A stretch of 64,000 nucleotides of DNA from Hypomyces perniciosus (taxonomy: Eukaryota; Ascomycota; Sordariomycetes; Hypocreales; Hypocreaceae): the NCBI GenBank assembly GCA_008477525.1, contig SPDT01000003.1, forward strand, positions 1,488,001 through 1,552,000, in the 5' to 3' direction. Position 1 is the stretch's first letter; each line of letters starts with the position of its first letter. Position numbers and translations under genes: made by a program. The notes beneath the pieces are model-generated. The model was not told the DNA's origin. It did not search any database and saw nothing but the letters and a program-made list of their open reading frames with translations. Below, piece by piece: positions 12,083 through 23,700 of the stretch.

Positions 12083-12687
12083 CGGTCGCACATTAACCAA
12101 TATTTGCAAAAGGTGCAAATGGCCATGTTTTGCAAATTAGGCAAACAGCCAAATCACTAAATAAATTACCAGTTCGACTAAAATATAATATATTGGCTAT
12201 TGAATTCTAGTATGTTAGCGTTAATATAGTTATAGGCTTTTAAATTTACTTTTAGAGCTGCTCTTGAAGATACTTTTTTACTCTATATTTCCTATATATC
12301 AATTTGCCCTTTTTAGGGCCGACTTTCAAGCAATTACCCCATAGAGTCGACCTCTGAAAAATTAAGCTAATAAGTAAATATTATTTTATTCATTACTAAT
12401 TTTAATCTGCTTTTAAATGCGCTCTTAAAATACACATTTTAAGCTGTATATAAAGCTTGTCAGACCACACATCCTGCAAAAGTGAAGCTCCACACAATCT
12501 GCGTGGATAAGTGACCTTAAATGCTATGTGACAAAGCTGCTTTTAATTATAATGATAGATGCTATATTATAGCGATTAAATGCACCATAATTCTTAAGGG
12601 TTGGGGTTATAATACAGTCCGAATTGTTGAAATAAGCGATTTTTGGGCCATTTGCACCTTTTGCAAATATTGGCTAATGTGCCACCG
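12083..12687. mobile_element. 605-bp MITE with 42-bp terminal inverted repeats and TA target duplication
   Basis: The left end (12083-12124) begins CGGTCGCACATTAACC and the right end (12646-12687, reverse) begins CGGTGGCACATTAGCC. The two 42-bp arms match at 40 positions. TA flanks both sides (12081-12082 and 12688-12689), as expected for the Tc1/mariner/pogo superfamily (known behaviour of that group). The interior is AT-rich with no transposase frame, so it is non-autonomous. It carries a copy of a 75-bp dispersed repeat at 12459-12533. Confidence 0.85.
12459..12533 (+). repeat. Copy 2 of the 75-bp dispersed repeat, inside the MITE
   Basis: It matches 45083-45157 (minus) at about 71 of 75 positions and 6383-6434 more weakly. 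It starts GTCAGACCACACATCC and ends GCTATGTGACA. It shows no internal symmetry that would make it a transposon by itself, and may be one end of an element whose other end is not in the window. Confidence 0.85.
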
Positions 12688-12689
12688 TA

Positions 12690-13332
12690 AAGGCACGCTC
12701 ATCATTTCATTTACTCGGCTGCTTGCTTGGTCGCGCCTGAACTGATCTGTGGATGCTTCTCAACGTTCCAGCCTCCCATCTTCACATGCGTCTGAATCAT
12801 CACGCCACTCTCATATGTGAGCTTTGTTTCGCACCGCTCATAGTTGCCTTTGTCCCACCCACTGGCATTGGTGGCGGTCGACGGATGATGGCATCATACC
12901 GTCACATAAGTCTGGTCGGGGCTGACTTTTCATATGGTTGTGCGCGGGATGTGTCGGACTAATAATAATAGTATTTCGATACATCTCCAAGGTGTCATAA
13001 CAGTGGACATGACTCACTAAACGAGCAAAAGGAATTGAATATGTGGATAAGTCAACCGCTTTCTATAACTAAATGTAACAAATAATACATTATATGGTAT
13101 TTGCAATATGTATGGTTAAGAAGCCAAATACGTATAAAGCGGTTAGGAGTGTCTCCAAAATCAGTCCAACTCTAGGCCTCGCCACACTTCCATCCACAAG
13201 AAAAAGAAAGCATCACTGCCCAGGCAGGCGTTGCTTCTCTCCCGATTCCCTTGGCCGCGGGAGGTGCTACTAAGAAATAAGATGTTCTTTTCCTTCCGCA
13301 TCTATCTTTTGTTGCGTGTCCCTTAGGTCTGT
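12690..13332. other. Intergenic, 3' side of the hydrolase gene
   Basis: Moderate GC content. No protein family recognised; short frames here lack support. Likely flank and 3' UTR of the minus-strand hydrolase. Confidence 0.45.
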
Positions 13333-14595
13333 TCACAGGTGGGACCCAAGGAAGTCGAAGATGTGGGCGTAAGTGGATTTGGCCGAGTAGGCCAAGTTCA
13401 GACCGTGCCCAGTGCCGGTCACTATGGTCGAGTTGAAGACGGAGGCCTTCGGGAAGGCCTGGACGGACCCTGCAACAAGATCGGGGAACTTGCTATTGAT
13501 GCTGGAGGTGCCCAAGCAGTTGCCACCGCAGAAGGGGATATCAAATTCTGTGAGTTATTGATGTGAGCTCAAAATGATTCCCGTCTTGATTCTCGTATGG
13601 ATTAATAAGCTAAAGGGGATTACGAACCTCCGGTGATAATATAGACGGAGCCCGGGAAGAAGTTGGCCACTCCCACGCCGGCGCCGATGGTTAGAATCTC
13701 GCCGACTGCAATGGCCTGGCCTGCCTTGAAGGCACCAGCGAGTACCGCCGGGTCGAAGTCGCCAGGGGCGAAGAAGGCCGTCTGGACACCGATCTCGGTG
13801 GCCGAGGCTATGTAACCGGCAGGGTAGGATTTCGCAAGCGAGTTGATGCACTTGACGGAGGCAAAGTTACTGCCAAAGCAAAAGTCGGCGACGTAGGTGG
13901 GGTTCTGGCTGAAGCCCGTCAATACGATGGAATTGGTGAGCGTGGGGTTTGCGTTGGAGAACGCGTAGGTGAGCGTGGAGCCAAACGAGTGGCCGACGTG
14001 GGCCGTTGTGTTGTACTTGGTCGTGATGCCGGGGACGGTTCCGGCGCGCAGGGATTTGGTGAGCTCGGTGAGGGCGGCAACCTCGAGGGCGTTCTGGATC
14101 TCGTTGACGGCATCGCCCTTGGAGGAGTGGCCGACGCCAAGGCGGTCCCAGGTGAAGGTCGAGTAGCCATGTGTGTCCACTGCCTCAGCCACGTAACTGT
14201 AGTTGTAGTTATTGTACTTCCAGTCCCAGTAGCTTCGGTCGAAGCCAAGGCCGTGGGTCATGATCTGAAGAGAGTGGCCAGGGCCATGGTTTGGCTCGCA
14301 GTAGGTGGCAGCAATCTTGTAGTCACCATGGACAATCTTCGTCTAGAGGGAGATTCAGTATAAGTTACGCAGGGGCCATGGTATTCTGACTTACACCCTT
14401 CGCGATCTCGTTGGTGTAGTTGGACCCTTGGCTGCAAACGCGAAGAGCAAAATCGGTCACATCAATATCGGTTGCGGGAGGCTTGAGGTCGAAGACGACA
14501 TTTTCAGCGGAGATGCTGATGGGAATGGTGAGGTCGCGGCATTTGCGGGCCGTCACCGCCGTGGCGAGAGCCGCAAGGACTAATGACTGGAGCAT
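13333..14595 (-). CDS. Secreted alpha/beta hydrolase
   Basis: Three exons, 14595-14395, 14342-13628 and 13547-13333, with introns of 52 bp (GTAAGT...CTCTAG) and 80 bp (GTTCGT...CACAG), give 376 residues. I chose the ATG at 14595 because it opens a signal peptide (MLQSLVLAALATAVTA); an in-frame ATG at 14634 would put 13 polar residues in front. The fold is read from the oxyanion loop THGLGFDRSYWD (from residue 96), the nucleophile elbow GHSFGS with Ser186, a probable acid near Asp308 (TGEFD) and His353 (GTGHGLNL). The Cys pair in FCGGNCLG (312/316) fits a secreted, disulphide-bonded enzyme. The substrate is unknown; ester hydrolysis is inferred. The splice joins restore frame on both sides, so the gene looks intact. 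Confidence 0.85.
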
Positions 14596-14698
14596 GATTG
14601 CTGATGTGTGAATTTGTGTCTTTGACTTGTGCAATTGTTGTGATCCTGGCTACATGGGATACAAGGGGTCAAAGACCAGAATATTGGAACGGGGAGAA

Positions 14699-14708
14699 GC
14701 TTTATAGA
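14699..14708 (-). promoter_or_regulatory. Probable TATA box of the hydrolase gene
   Basis: The minus strand reads TCTATAAAGC about 105 bp upstream of the ATG at 14595, a normal distance for a fungal TATA element. Confidence 0.45.
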
Positions 14709-15705
14709 TGGATGCGAGGTATGCAGGATTTCGAATTTAGAGAAAGCATGCATGCGGTGTATCATCAACACCGGCTGGCATAAGGAATCACACCCTTGCG
14801 AATCGAATTCCAAATGACCATTATCACGCGTGGGTCGGCTATGATACTGGAACAAGTATGGTTGTTCTCTGCTTTCGGCCCGAACACTTGTCAACTTGCC
14901 TATGGTGCCTTTGCCAGCCGAGCAAATCTCTGGGGACTGTGAAGTCCGTTGGAGCCGGCTCTAGTGGCCTTTCTCTGACATCATATTATAGTCAGCGTTA
15001 AAGCCACCGGACCCAACGGACAGACTTGCGCGGCCTGTAAAATGGACTGCTGGCCAACGATGCATATACTGTTTATACCTCGGAGTAAGAATAAATGGTA
15101 AAGAGTAAGTGATGATGCACAGTTGAGGTATACCACGTGCACGGGCGTGTTGCGCCTGTACATGTCTACAATTTGAGCCGCTCTGCCCACTCGAAGCAGG
15201 TTGCTGGTCGATTGCAGAACGGCCTAAGAATGTATATGCTACAATTCGTGATAATTACTGGGAATTTTGTGATGAATTGGTAGTAGCAAAAAATTATTAG
15301 AATTACGCGGTGGGTCAAAGTCAGCAGGGTGTACGTACTATTGGTATTTGGAATAGTACATCACCAGGAAGAAGTCTGGAAACCCACAACGCAGCACTTG
15401 TGGCTGACAAGGTGGATGACAGTTTTAGCTAGATTATTTGAGTAAGAGGGATCCGATTTTGGCTAGGGCTGCCCACGCTGTGGCATTAATGGACCTCGAA
15501 CAAACGATAGGTGGAGGTGTATCGACTTATCGTAGAGAAGCTTAGCCACTAATACTGATGTACGAAGCACATACGTTATCTTACGATCAATTTGGAATAG
15601 ATTCCGTGGCAAACCTGGGTTCTGCTGTAGCATCCTTTTCAATTCTGACTTATTTACTTGGTAGTATATTTCAAATATACATGCCGCAAGGATCACAAAG
15701 GTTAG
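14709..15705. other. Intergenic region up to the LINE
   Basis: About 1 kb of ordinary composition without a recognisable gene. The plus strand at 14997-15050 reads TGPNGQTCAACKMDCW in one frame, but no extended coding context follows. 15681-15705 is a 25-bp sequence repeated at 43720-43744. Confidence 0.45.
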
Positions 15706-18700
15706 CAAGCTTCCCTCCTACACCTACAGGTACCCCACCTTTTAGGTGCCTACTCACTAAAATTCACAACCTCTTAACTAGCTATTAAGAAAAATAAACT
15801 TAATAACGCTCCCTTGCCCCTCCTAGGCATTTAAAGAAAGATAGCGAATATTATGAGACTTTAAGCGAACTAGGGATAATTAAACCTCGCTGCCGCCAGG
15901 CAGGCAGTAATCCAGTAACTTAAAAAGGAGGGCACTCTTTTGCTTTTAAAACAAAGAGGGACTACAGTCCTCCCGCTTACGCCTAAAAAATACTGCATCG
16001 ACAATAAATGCATCGAAACTAATATCCCTAGACTTAATTTTAGCTTTAATATAAGACCTAGCGTCTCTCTTTTTTTAAAAAGGACCTAGAAAAGCCTCTC
16101 TTTTTCCCTTTAAAGCAGGCTAATAAAAATACCTGCCTTTAATAATAGTAAACAGTCTATTATAGTTTATAAAATCTTTATATAAATTAAAGAAATTAAT
16201 ACAATTTAAAGAGTTAGATAAAAAGTTCTATTTTTAATAGCCTAAGCTATTAATAACTGCCTAGCTAAATATTAAAAAAAATATTATCTTTTAACTGCCT
16301 TGTAAATAAATAAAGTATTTACTAATACTTTTAAAGACCTTTTTTTTAAAGGCTTTTATAGACTTTAAAAAGTTAAATAAAAATCCCCTTTTAGCTTAAT
16401 TAATAATTATATAGCTAGTTAGTAAAAAGACTTATTAAAGTAATAAATAATAATAAACTAAACTTTACCTTTTAATTTAAATTAATTTAAATGCTTTATT
16501 AATAATAAATAGCTTAAAGTAAATTATATAGGCTATAATTGTAATCAAAGGCATAAATAAAAGTCTTTTAATAGGAAAAAAAGTTTTTATAAAATAATAA
16601 AAGGCTAGCCTTTACTGTAAAAATTAATATAAATAAATAAACTATAACTTTTAAAAAGCTAAATAATAAAATTTTCTTTTAAATCCCTTTAAATTACAGT
16701 TAAAAAGAAATTACTGCTATTAAAGTTAAATAAAAAATTATAAAAATAAAAAAACATAAAAATAAAAATATTATTTACTTTTAAAAAGTAAAGTTAAACT
16801 TTATATTAAAAATTAATAATAATAAAACTAAAAAGAAAATCCTTACCTTAAATTTAACTATAAAGGCTAATAGTTTAAAGATTAAAAAGGTATATAAATA
16901 AAAGAGTTTTTTTATATAAAGTATTTTTAAATATTATACTAATACTTTAAATACTTTCCCTATTAATATATTAATTTTAATTAAAGTTCAAAAGAGTATT
17001 AAATTTAAAGAACTCTTAATTTTTTACTAAAAGGCCCCTTTTAGTAAAATTATTAATATTTATTATTATTTTATCTCTTTTAAAGAAGAAATTAAAATAA
17101 GCTTTAAATTCTTTAACTGCTTAGCCTTAGTAAAGCTTTAAACCTAACAAGTATAGGTAATTTAATATAATAAATACTTTAGCTTTTATAACTTTTAAAA
17201 ATATACTAAAACTATATAATATAAAAAGTATAGTAAGCCTACCTTTTAATATATTAATAAAAATAAAAACTGCAATAACTTCATTTAATATATTAACTGC
17301 TTTAAACTTTATTAATCTAATACTTTAATTTATTATATATACTTAACTATTAAAGATAAAATAAAAGTATATACTATTAAAGAATGATTTAAAAGTATTA
17401 AAGAATTTAAGATTTAAAAGTTCTAGAAAAAAAACCTTGCCCCCTTTAAACCTAAGCCTAGACTTAATATATTTAAAGGAAAAGCTTTTTAAGCTACCCT
17501 AGCTAAATCTTTTACTGCTTTTAAAGCTTAGATTTAAAGACCTTTCCTTTTAGGCAAGATAATACCCCCTACCCCTATAATAAAGCCCTATTAAAATAAA
17601 ATTAATTTAATAAATATCTTTAATAATTTATTAAAGGAAAGTTTATTAGCTTACTTTATAGTAAAGGTTATTAATTTAAATAACTTTATAAATAACGCTT
17701 TAAAGGAATCCTTTAAAAGAGATAAACCTTATAAGTCTAATTTATAAACAATAAACCTTATTAAAACTACTAAAAGAACTCTAGCTTAAAAATCTTTTAA
17801 GCTAATATAAAAAAATAGGGATAATATTATAATACTGCCCTTTTACTAGCCTAGAAAAACAGTTTTAATATTATATTTATTTAAAAGCTATAGGCTTACT
17901 AAAATACTATATTATCTAAGAAATAAATAAAATCTTACCCTAGCTTTTAAGCATTTAACCTACTTAACAACTAAAAGGAGACTAAACCTTTGATCTTTAT
18001 ATATATTAAAAAATCACTAAATCTACTATATTAATAACTCTCGCCTTTAAGATTAAAAAGTAACTGCATCAACTAAATAAAAGTCTATAGCTATATTATT
18101 ATTAATATTTACTATAAAGCCTCCTTTAATACTTCAATAAAAACCTTTAATAGGTAAGGTTAGCCCCCTTTAAATTTAATTATAATAAAAGACTTTAATA
18201 TATTATACTAGATATAATAACTAGGCTACGTTTTAAATACTATAAGTAATAGACTAGCTAAATAGGCGGATAAATATAACCTAATCCCCGCCTTAATAGA
18301 CGCCCCTATAAAGGATTCCAGAAAATGCATTAACTTTATTTTCTTTAACTGCCCTATATTAATAACTATTGCAAAAAATCTAAATATAGGCTTAAATTAC
18401 TATACAGTTACTATTATACTTTTAAGCTTTATTAAGTTAATAGTTAATATAAGAAAGAAATATATCCTTTTTAAAAGCTTATAGGAGTTTAGCCAATTAA
18501 TATATATATATACCTAGCTCCTCTTAGAAGTAAATATAACTAGCCTAATTAAAGACGATTTAAATATAGCTATATAAATACTCTAAAGACTCTTTATAGA
18601 CTATATACAGTTAGCAGGCAAAAAAAGATACTAGAATAAATATAGCGCCCTTTAGTAGAATAAAGACTGCTAGATAGCCTATTTAGCTTATATTATAGCG

Positions 18701-19767
18701 CCCTCTAAAATTAATAAATAAATTAAAGTAAAGAAGATACTTTATAATATAACTAAATATAAAAAATGCAATTACTAGGATAAAATTATATCTAAAGCTA
18801 GTTTCAATAAAAGAATTTAATAGGTAGCTAAATAATGTAAAGCTATAGATAGGTTTTAATTACCCCTTTTAATAAATAGCAATAACAGGATTTTAAACCC
18901 TAAAAAGTAAGCGACTTTCTTTAAAAAATATTTGCTATAGTAAAAAAAAGTAAAAGAAAATATTAAAAACCTATAAGAACTTTATATACTAAAGAACCTT
19001 TAAATACTATAAAACAAGACAGTTATTAAAAAAAAGGCAAAAAAGGCTATAACTAAAGTAAAGAATATTGTGCCTAGCATAGATAATATATCGGTTACCC
19101 TCTTGCATTATATATAGCCTACTATTAAAGAGTTTATTATAAACTTCTTTAAAGGCTGCTTTAAGTTAAAATATTACCCCTTTTTTTCAAAAAATATAAA
19201 AGTTATTATTATTTTTAAACCTAGTAAACCTAATTATTTAAACTATAAAGCTTTTAGGCTTATTTTACTGCTATTCTATATAGAAAAAGGCTTTAACAGA
19301 CTATTTGCTAAAAGGGTATCCCTTTTAATACTTAACTATAAAATCCTTTTAAAGTAATACTTTAAAGCCTTCCTTAAAAAAGCAGCTATAAACCTAGTTA
19401 CCTATTTAATTTATAATATTAAAATTACTTTAAGTAAAAGGGAGGTTATAACTTTATTTACCTTTAATATCTTTAAGGCCTTTAATATTATTATAACGAA
19501 TAAATTAATGCTGCAGTTTAGGTAATAAAGATAGCCTATTTAGTTTATAAAATAGGCGGAGTCTTTTATAAATAATAAAACTGCCTTTATCTATAAAAAA
19601 GATAAGATTAATTTACTAGGCTTTGCCTTTAAATATAAAGCCTTATAGGGATCCTTTATCTCCTTTATTATATTAATGCTTTATTTTAGCTTAATCCTTT
19701 AGCTTAAAGACTAATAATCTTACTTTAAGTATACTAATAATATCGCTATATTTATTATAAGCGGGTT
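15706..19767 (+). mobile_element. Tad1-like LINE, 5' part, RIP-degraded, plus strand
   Basis: It starts with a normal-GC leader (15706-15935) that matches the inverted copy at 6095-6311. RT blocks can be read through the stops in one plus frame: IIIFKPSKPNYLNYKAFRLI near 19201, then LFTFNIFKAFNIII near 19460, and YTNNIA at 19730-19747, where the catalytic YxDD has become NN by G-to-A change. The sequence stops matching the other copy right after this motif, at about 19767, so the element is interrupted there. The 3' half may lie at 42300-43412. An active element would encode an ORF1 protein and an endonuclease/RT. Confidence 0.8.
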
Positions 19768-20453
19768 TACTAGTTTGTCGAGGGGGAATTAGTACTCCAA
19801 AACATATATACAACATATACACACCCACATATGACGACTAGTATTAAGCGCGGGAACCGCGCTCCTGATAGAACTATAAAGCAGCGATTAAGTAATATAA
19901 ATACTAAAAGATACTGTAGATTATTTAATTATAATACTAGCAGCCAAAAGCAACTAATAGTTACCTTTATATACCTTAGCGGCTATATTCTTATAGGTAG
20001 GGTTATATATTAAAAGGGGAAAAAGGTTACTTTTTATTAAACTAGGTCTATCTATATATCTTTATACACTTATACTTTCTTAATCTAATAGCTGCTTAAA
20101 TAAACAGCTAATCTTTTTCAAGTAAGCTAAAAGAAAAAAAGCAGGTATATTAAATATATTAATTACCTTTAATAAAACCCTCCCTATAAGTATTTATAAA
20201 TAAAAGTAGTAAATTTTAATAAAATACTTTTTTTATTAAATCCCTTTAATATTAGTATAATAATATTTAAAAGAAAATATAAATAATATAGGAAAATAAT
20301 AGAAAGAGTATTATTAAAAGAAAAAGGGAAAGAAAATTAAAAGCAGAACTACTACTATTTATATTACTAATTCCTATTTAATCTATATTAAATTATTCCC
20401 TTTTTATTAGAATTATTATAATTAAATAGTCCCCGTTTATTAATCTCTTTATT
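19768..20453. other. Unassigned relic between the LINE break and a gypsy element
   Basis: 19768-19960 is less AT-rich (GAGGGGGAATTAGTACTCC, then ACACACCCACATATGACGACTAG) and may be the end of the element that broke the LINE. A 60-residue frame at 19831-20013 has no recognisable domain. From 20020 on it is RIP-like again and ends at the target duplication TTATT of the next element. Confidence 0.4.
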
Positions 20454-20715
20454 TGTCAGAGACCCTCTTTGGGGCAGACGGATTGGGCGAGGGGCTGCGA
20501 CCCTAGGGAAGAGTAGAGGAGGTTAAAGAGCAGTCACTTAAAGGAGAGATAGATGTTAATAAGCAGGTAACAAGCCAGAAACTAGTAGTTAGGTGTAGCA
20601 GCAGTAGTTTACTAGTCTCTGAAGTTCTATATCTTCAGGGACTACAGTTAATTTTATATATATATTCCGGCCTATATAATATCACAAGAGCTCCGGAGCT
20701 TCTAGTCTCCTGACA
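20454..20715 (-). repeat. LTR of the 6702-bp gypsy element (left copy, 3' LTR)
   Basis: Ends are TGTCAG and CTGACA, a perfect short inverted pair. This copy is much less mutated than its partner: it keeps GACCCTAGGG where the partner has GACTTTAAAG. Confidence 0.92.
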
Positions 20716-23700
20716 GGCTGCCCCACCTTTTATAGTATCAACCTTAATGCCGGCGAGGACCCTATACCTAACCAGCTCTTTTCCGGCTTTTAATACCCTA
20801 TTGCTATACTAAGCAGCAACTATTTCCTATATAGACGCTTCTTTAAGCCCTAAACTTAAATACTTTAGTATATACTTAATAGCCTAAAAAGTTTTTAACT
20901 TTATAGTTTAAAAGCATACTTTTATATAATTAAACTTAAAAGGTAGTAGAGAAATCCTATATAATAAGTTAACCTTTTACTGTTAATATATAAATTATTT
21001 ACTTTGTTTTTCTTCTTTTAATTTACTACTGTATACGAGTATACTGTATATATTCTTGCTTTACTTTTCTTTTCTTTTATAACTTTAATTTTTATTTACT
21101 TTTCTTTTTTTTTTTTCTTTTTCTTTTTTGCCCTCTTTTTCCGTATAGGTGCTTTTCTCTATACATATTCCTTCCTTTCGCTTTTTATTACCAGCTAACC
21201 TATTATATAATAGCAGTTTTTTTTTTTTTAGTTTAGCCTATTACTATAAATTCTCTTTTTCTTTTTATAATAGATATTGCTGCTTTATAAGTTTTCTGTA
21301 GCTGATTCTTTACTATAATTTCCTATTTAATATATTTATAGCCTGGTTTTAGAAAATAATAGTACTCCTGCGGTATCCGAGAACCTCGATATAGCAAGCC
21401 TGTCTTTACTTATAGCCAGTGCTATTTTAGTTGCGTCTCTATTAGAACACCCTCCCTTTAAGATTGCTATGCCTTTGCCAGCAAAATGCCGCAAAGCCGC
21501 TAGCAATTTAACCTAGTAGGTGTTCTTATATAGATATAACTATTAGCTACTATTAACTCGCTATAAACACCCTGCCTTATACTATTATTATTTTAACCTT
21601 TTAATTAAATTGAATATAAAGTTAAAAAAAGAACCTCTTTAATACTGTAATAATAAATGTAAGTTTTATATAATTAAAAAGTAAAACTTTCTATATTAAT
21701 TTATATTATATTAGCTGCTTTTAAGAAATAGTTTTATTGTTTTTTAAATAATAAATTATGTAATTTAATTGCCTGTTAATTTATTAATACCGCTAAGGTA
21801 TTAATTTAATATTCCTAAAAGTCCCCTGTTAATAAAGTAAATGCTTTAATATTGCTTTTTTATTATATAATAGCAGTTAATAAAAACCTAGTCTGTAATA
21901 GTACTACTATAAGTCTAATATAAAAAAGACTTTATATTAATATAATAGAAGTTAAGCCTAGCTAAAGAGCGAAAAGAGAAAAAGTCTATAGTAAATAAGC
22001 AGCGTTGCTGCTAAAACTTAAAGCGCTTAAACCTTTAAGTTACTCTTAATTAGGTAAACTCTTTTACTACTATTACTGCTATTATATATACTTTTATTCC
22101 AGTATATATTTCTTTATTTATAATAGGCAGTTTTTAGTTAATTACTGTATAATATACTAATATACTGAAATTCTTATATTTCTTTAGATATATTCTACTA
22201 TTATAGAGGATTGCAATAAAGTACTATTTAAAGATAAAGAGAATTAGTTGTTATTTAATAATAGTATTGCTGCTTATTTACTGTAAGATATACGCTATTG
22301 TAAGTTTATTTTCTATTTTTAATTAACTAGTTAAAATTATATAATACCCTACTCTATTTAACTTTATAATACTTAATAGTTATAGCTAGTTATTTACTAG
22401 TAAATTATTGCTTATACTTTTAAATTAATTTAATATTGGTAAAATTACTTTTCTTTTATTAAATATTATTAGTCTTTAAGTAGTTTTTCTACTTAATTAA
22501 ATATAAGCGTTATATCCTTTTATATTTATAATTAATAATTTTCTTAATTTCAAATATCTCTTTAGCGTTAAAAGAGTAATTTATTAGCTTAAAAGGTTCT
22601 CCTTTACAGCTATAATACAGTTTAAGATTTATAATATTGAAAATATTATAACTTTTAATAGAAAATGGGAGATGAATTTAATATACTAATCCACTTATTC
22701 TAATTTAGCATTCAATCTAGTAAAGATTAATATACTTTTTAGCGAGTTTTTTGCTAGGTTGCTGGACTTTTAGGTATTTTATAGAAAATAATACTTAATT
22801 GCTTATAGCGAATTTATTTTTAAATTGGTAAATATTATACTATTTTTTATATTCTTTTTAGCTTTATTATAGTATTTGTTTAACTATTTTATAGGTAGCT
22901 TAAAGCTCTTTTACCTTTATAATAGTATTAGTATAATGTCTATAGTAGGTTAATTTATTGTGACCTAGAGCGTTAGGCTTATAGCTAAGCAGTAAAAAAG
23001 CTAGTGAATAGCTAGTTATAAAATGTTTAGCACTATTATAGATAAACTAAGTAAAAGATAATTTTTATAGCCAGTTATCTTATTATTTACTGTAAAAAGA
23101 ATATAAATAATACTTTAAGGCTTAATTCTGCTGTTTAATCTAACTATTAGTCTGTAGGTAAAAAGTGGTGCTAAGTCGTTATTTATAAATAAATAAATGA
23201 CAGAAACTCTGCCAAAATCTAGATTTAAATAATTAATCTCTATTAAAGATAATTCCTTATAGTATTCTAAAAATTAGGTAAATGTATTTTATAAAAAGGT
23301 CAGCGACTCTGCTGCTTATAATATATACTGTTATAAGTATATATAAGGTATATTTGATATATTGATTAATGATAATAAAAATTATATTATATAGGTATTT
23401 ACCTTTATAGTTTAGGATTTCCAGTAAATCTATAATAAAATCTATAGAAATTTCTTCAAAAGGTTTTTCTAGTATTAGTAATAAAGTAAGTTCACTATAA
23501 GGTTAATAGGTTCTTGCCTTTATTATTTAGTAAATGTAATATATAAATATATAGCGCTTAATATTTTACTTTATACTTTACTAATAATAGGTTAGTATAA
23601 TGCATTTTAAAGTATAATTAACTTTTTGGTGTTTAGCAGTTAAATTATTATAAAGTAGTATTAAAATTTTAATATAAAGACCTTAAATTATTAATATATA

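Noticed and set aside
14997..15080. Plus-strand phrase TGPNGQTCAACKMDCW, like part of a Cys-rich protein
   Set aside because: No start, no clear neighbouring exons, and the frame closes soon; too short to support a gene.
15463..15708. 81-residue minus-strand frame before the LINE
   Set aside because: Composition and sequence do not resemble a known protein and the frame runs to the LINE border.
19831..20013. 60-residue plus-strand frame beginning MTTSIKRGNRAPDR
   Set aside because: It lies in relic DNA and has no recognisable domain and no promoter context; more likely chance or a transposon scrap.
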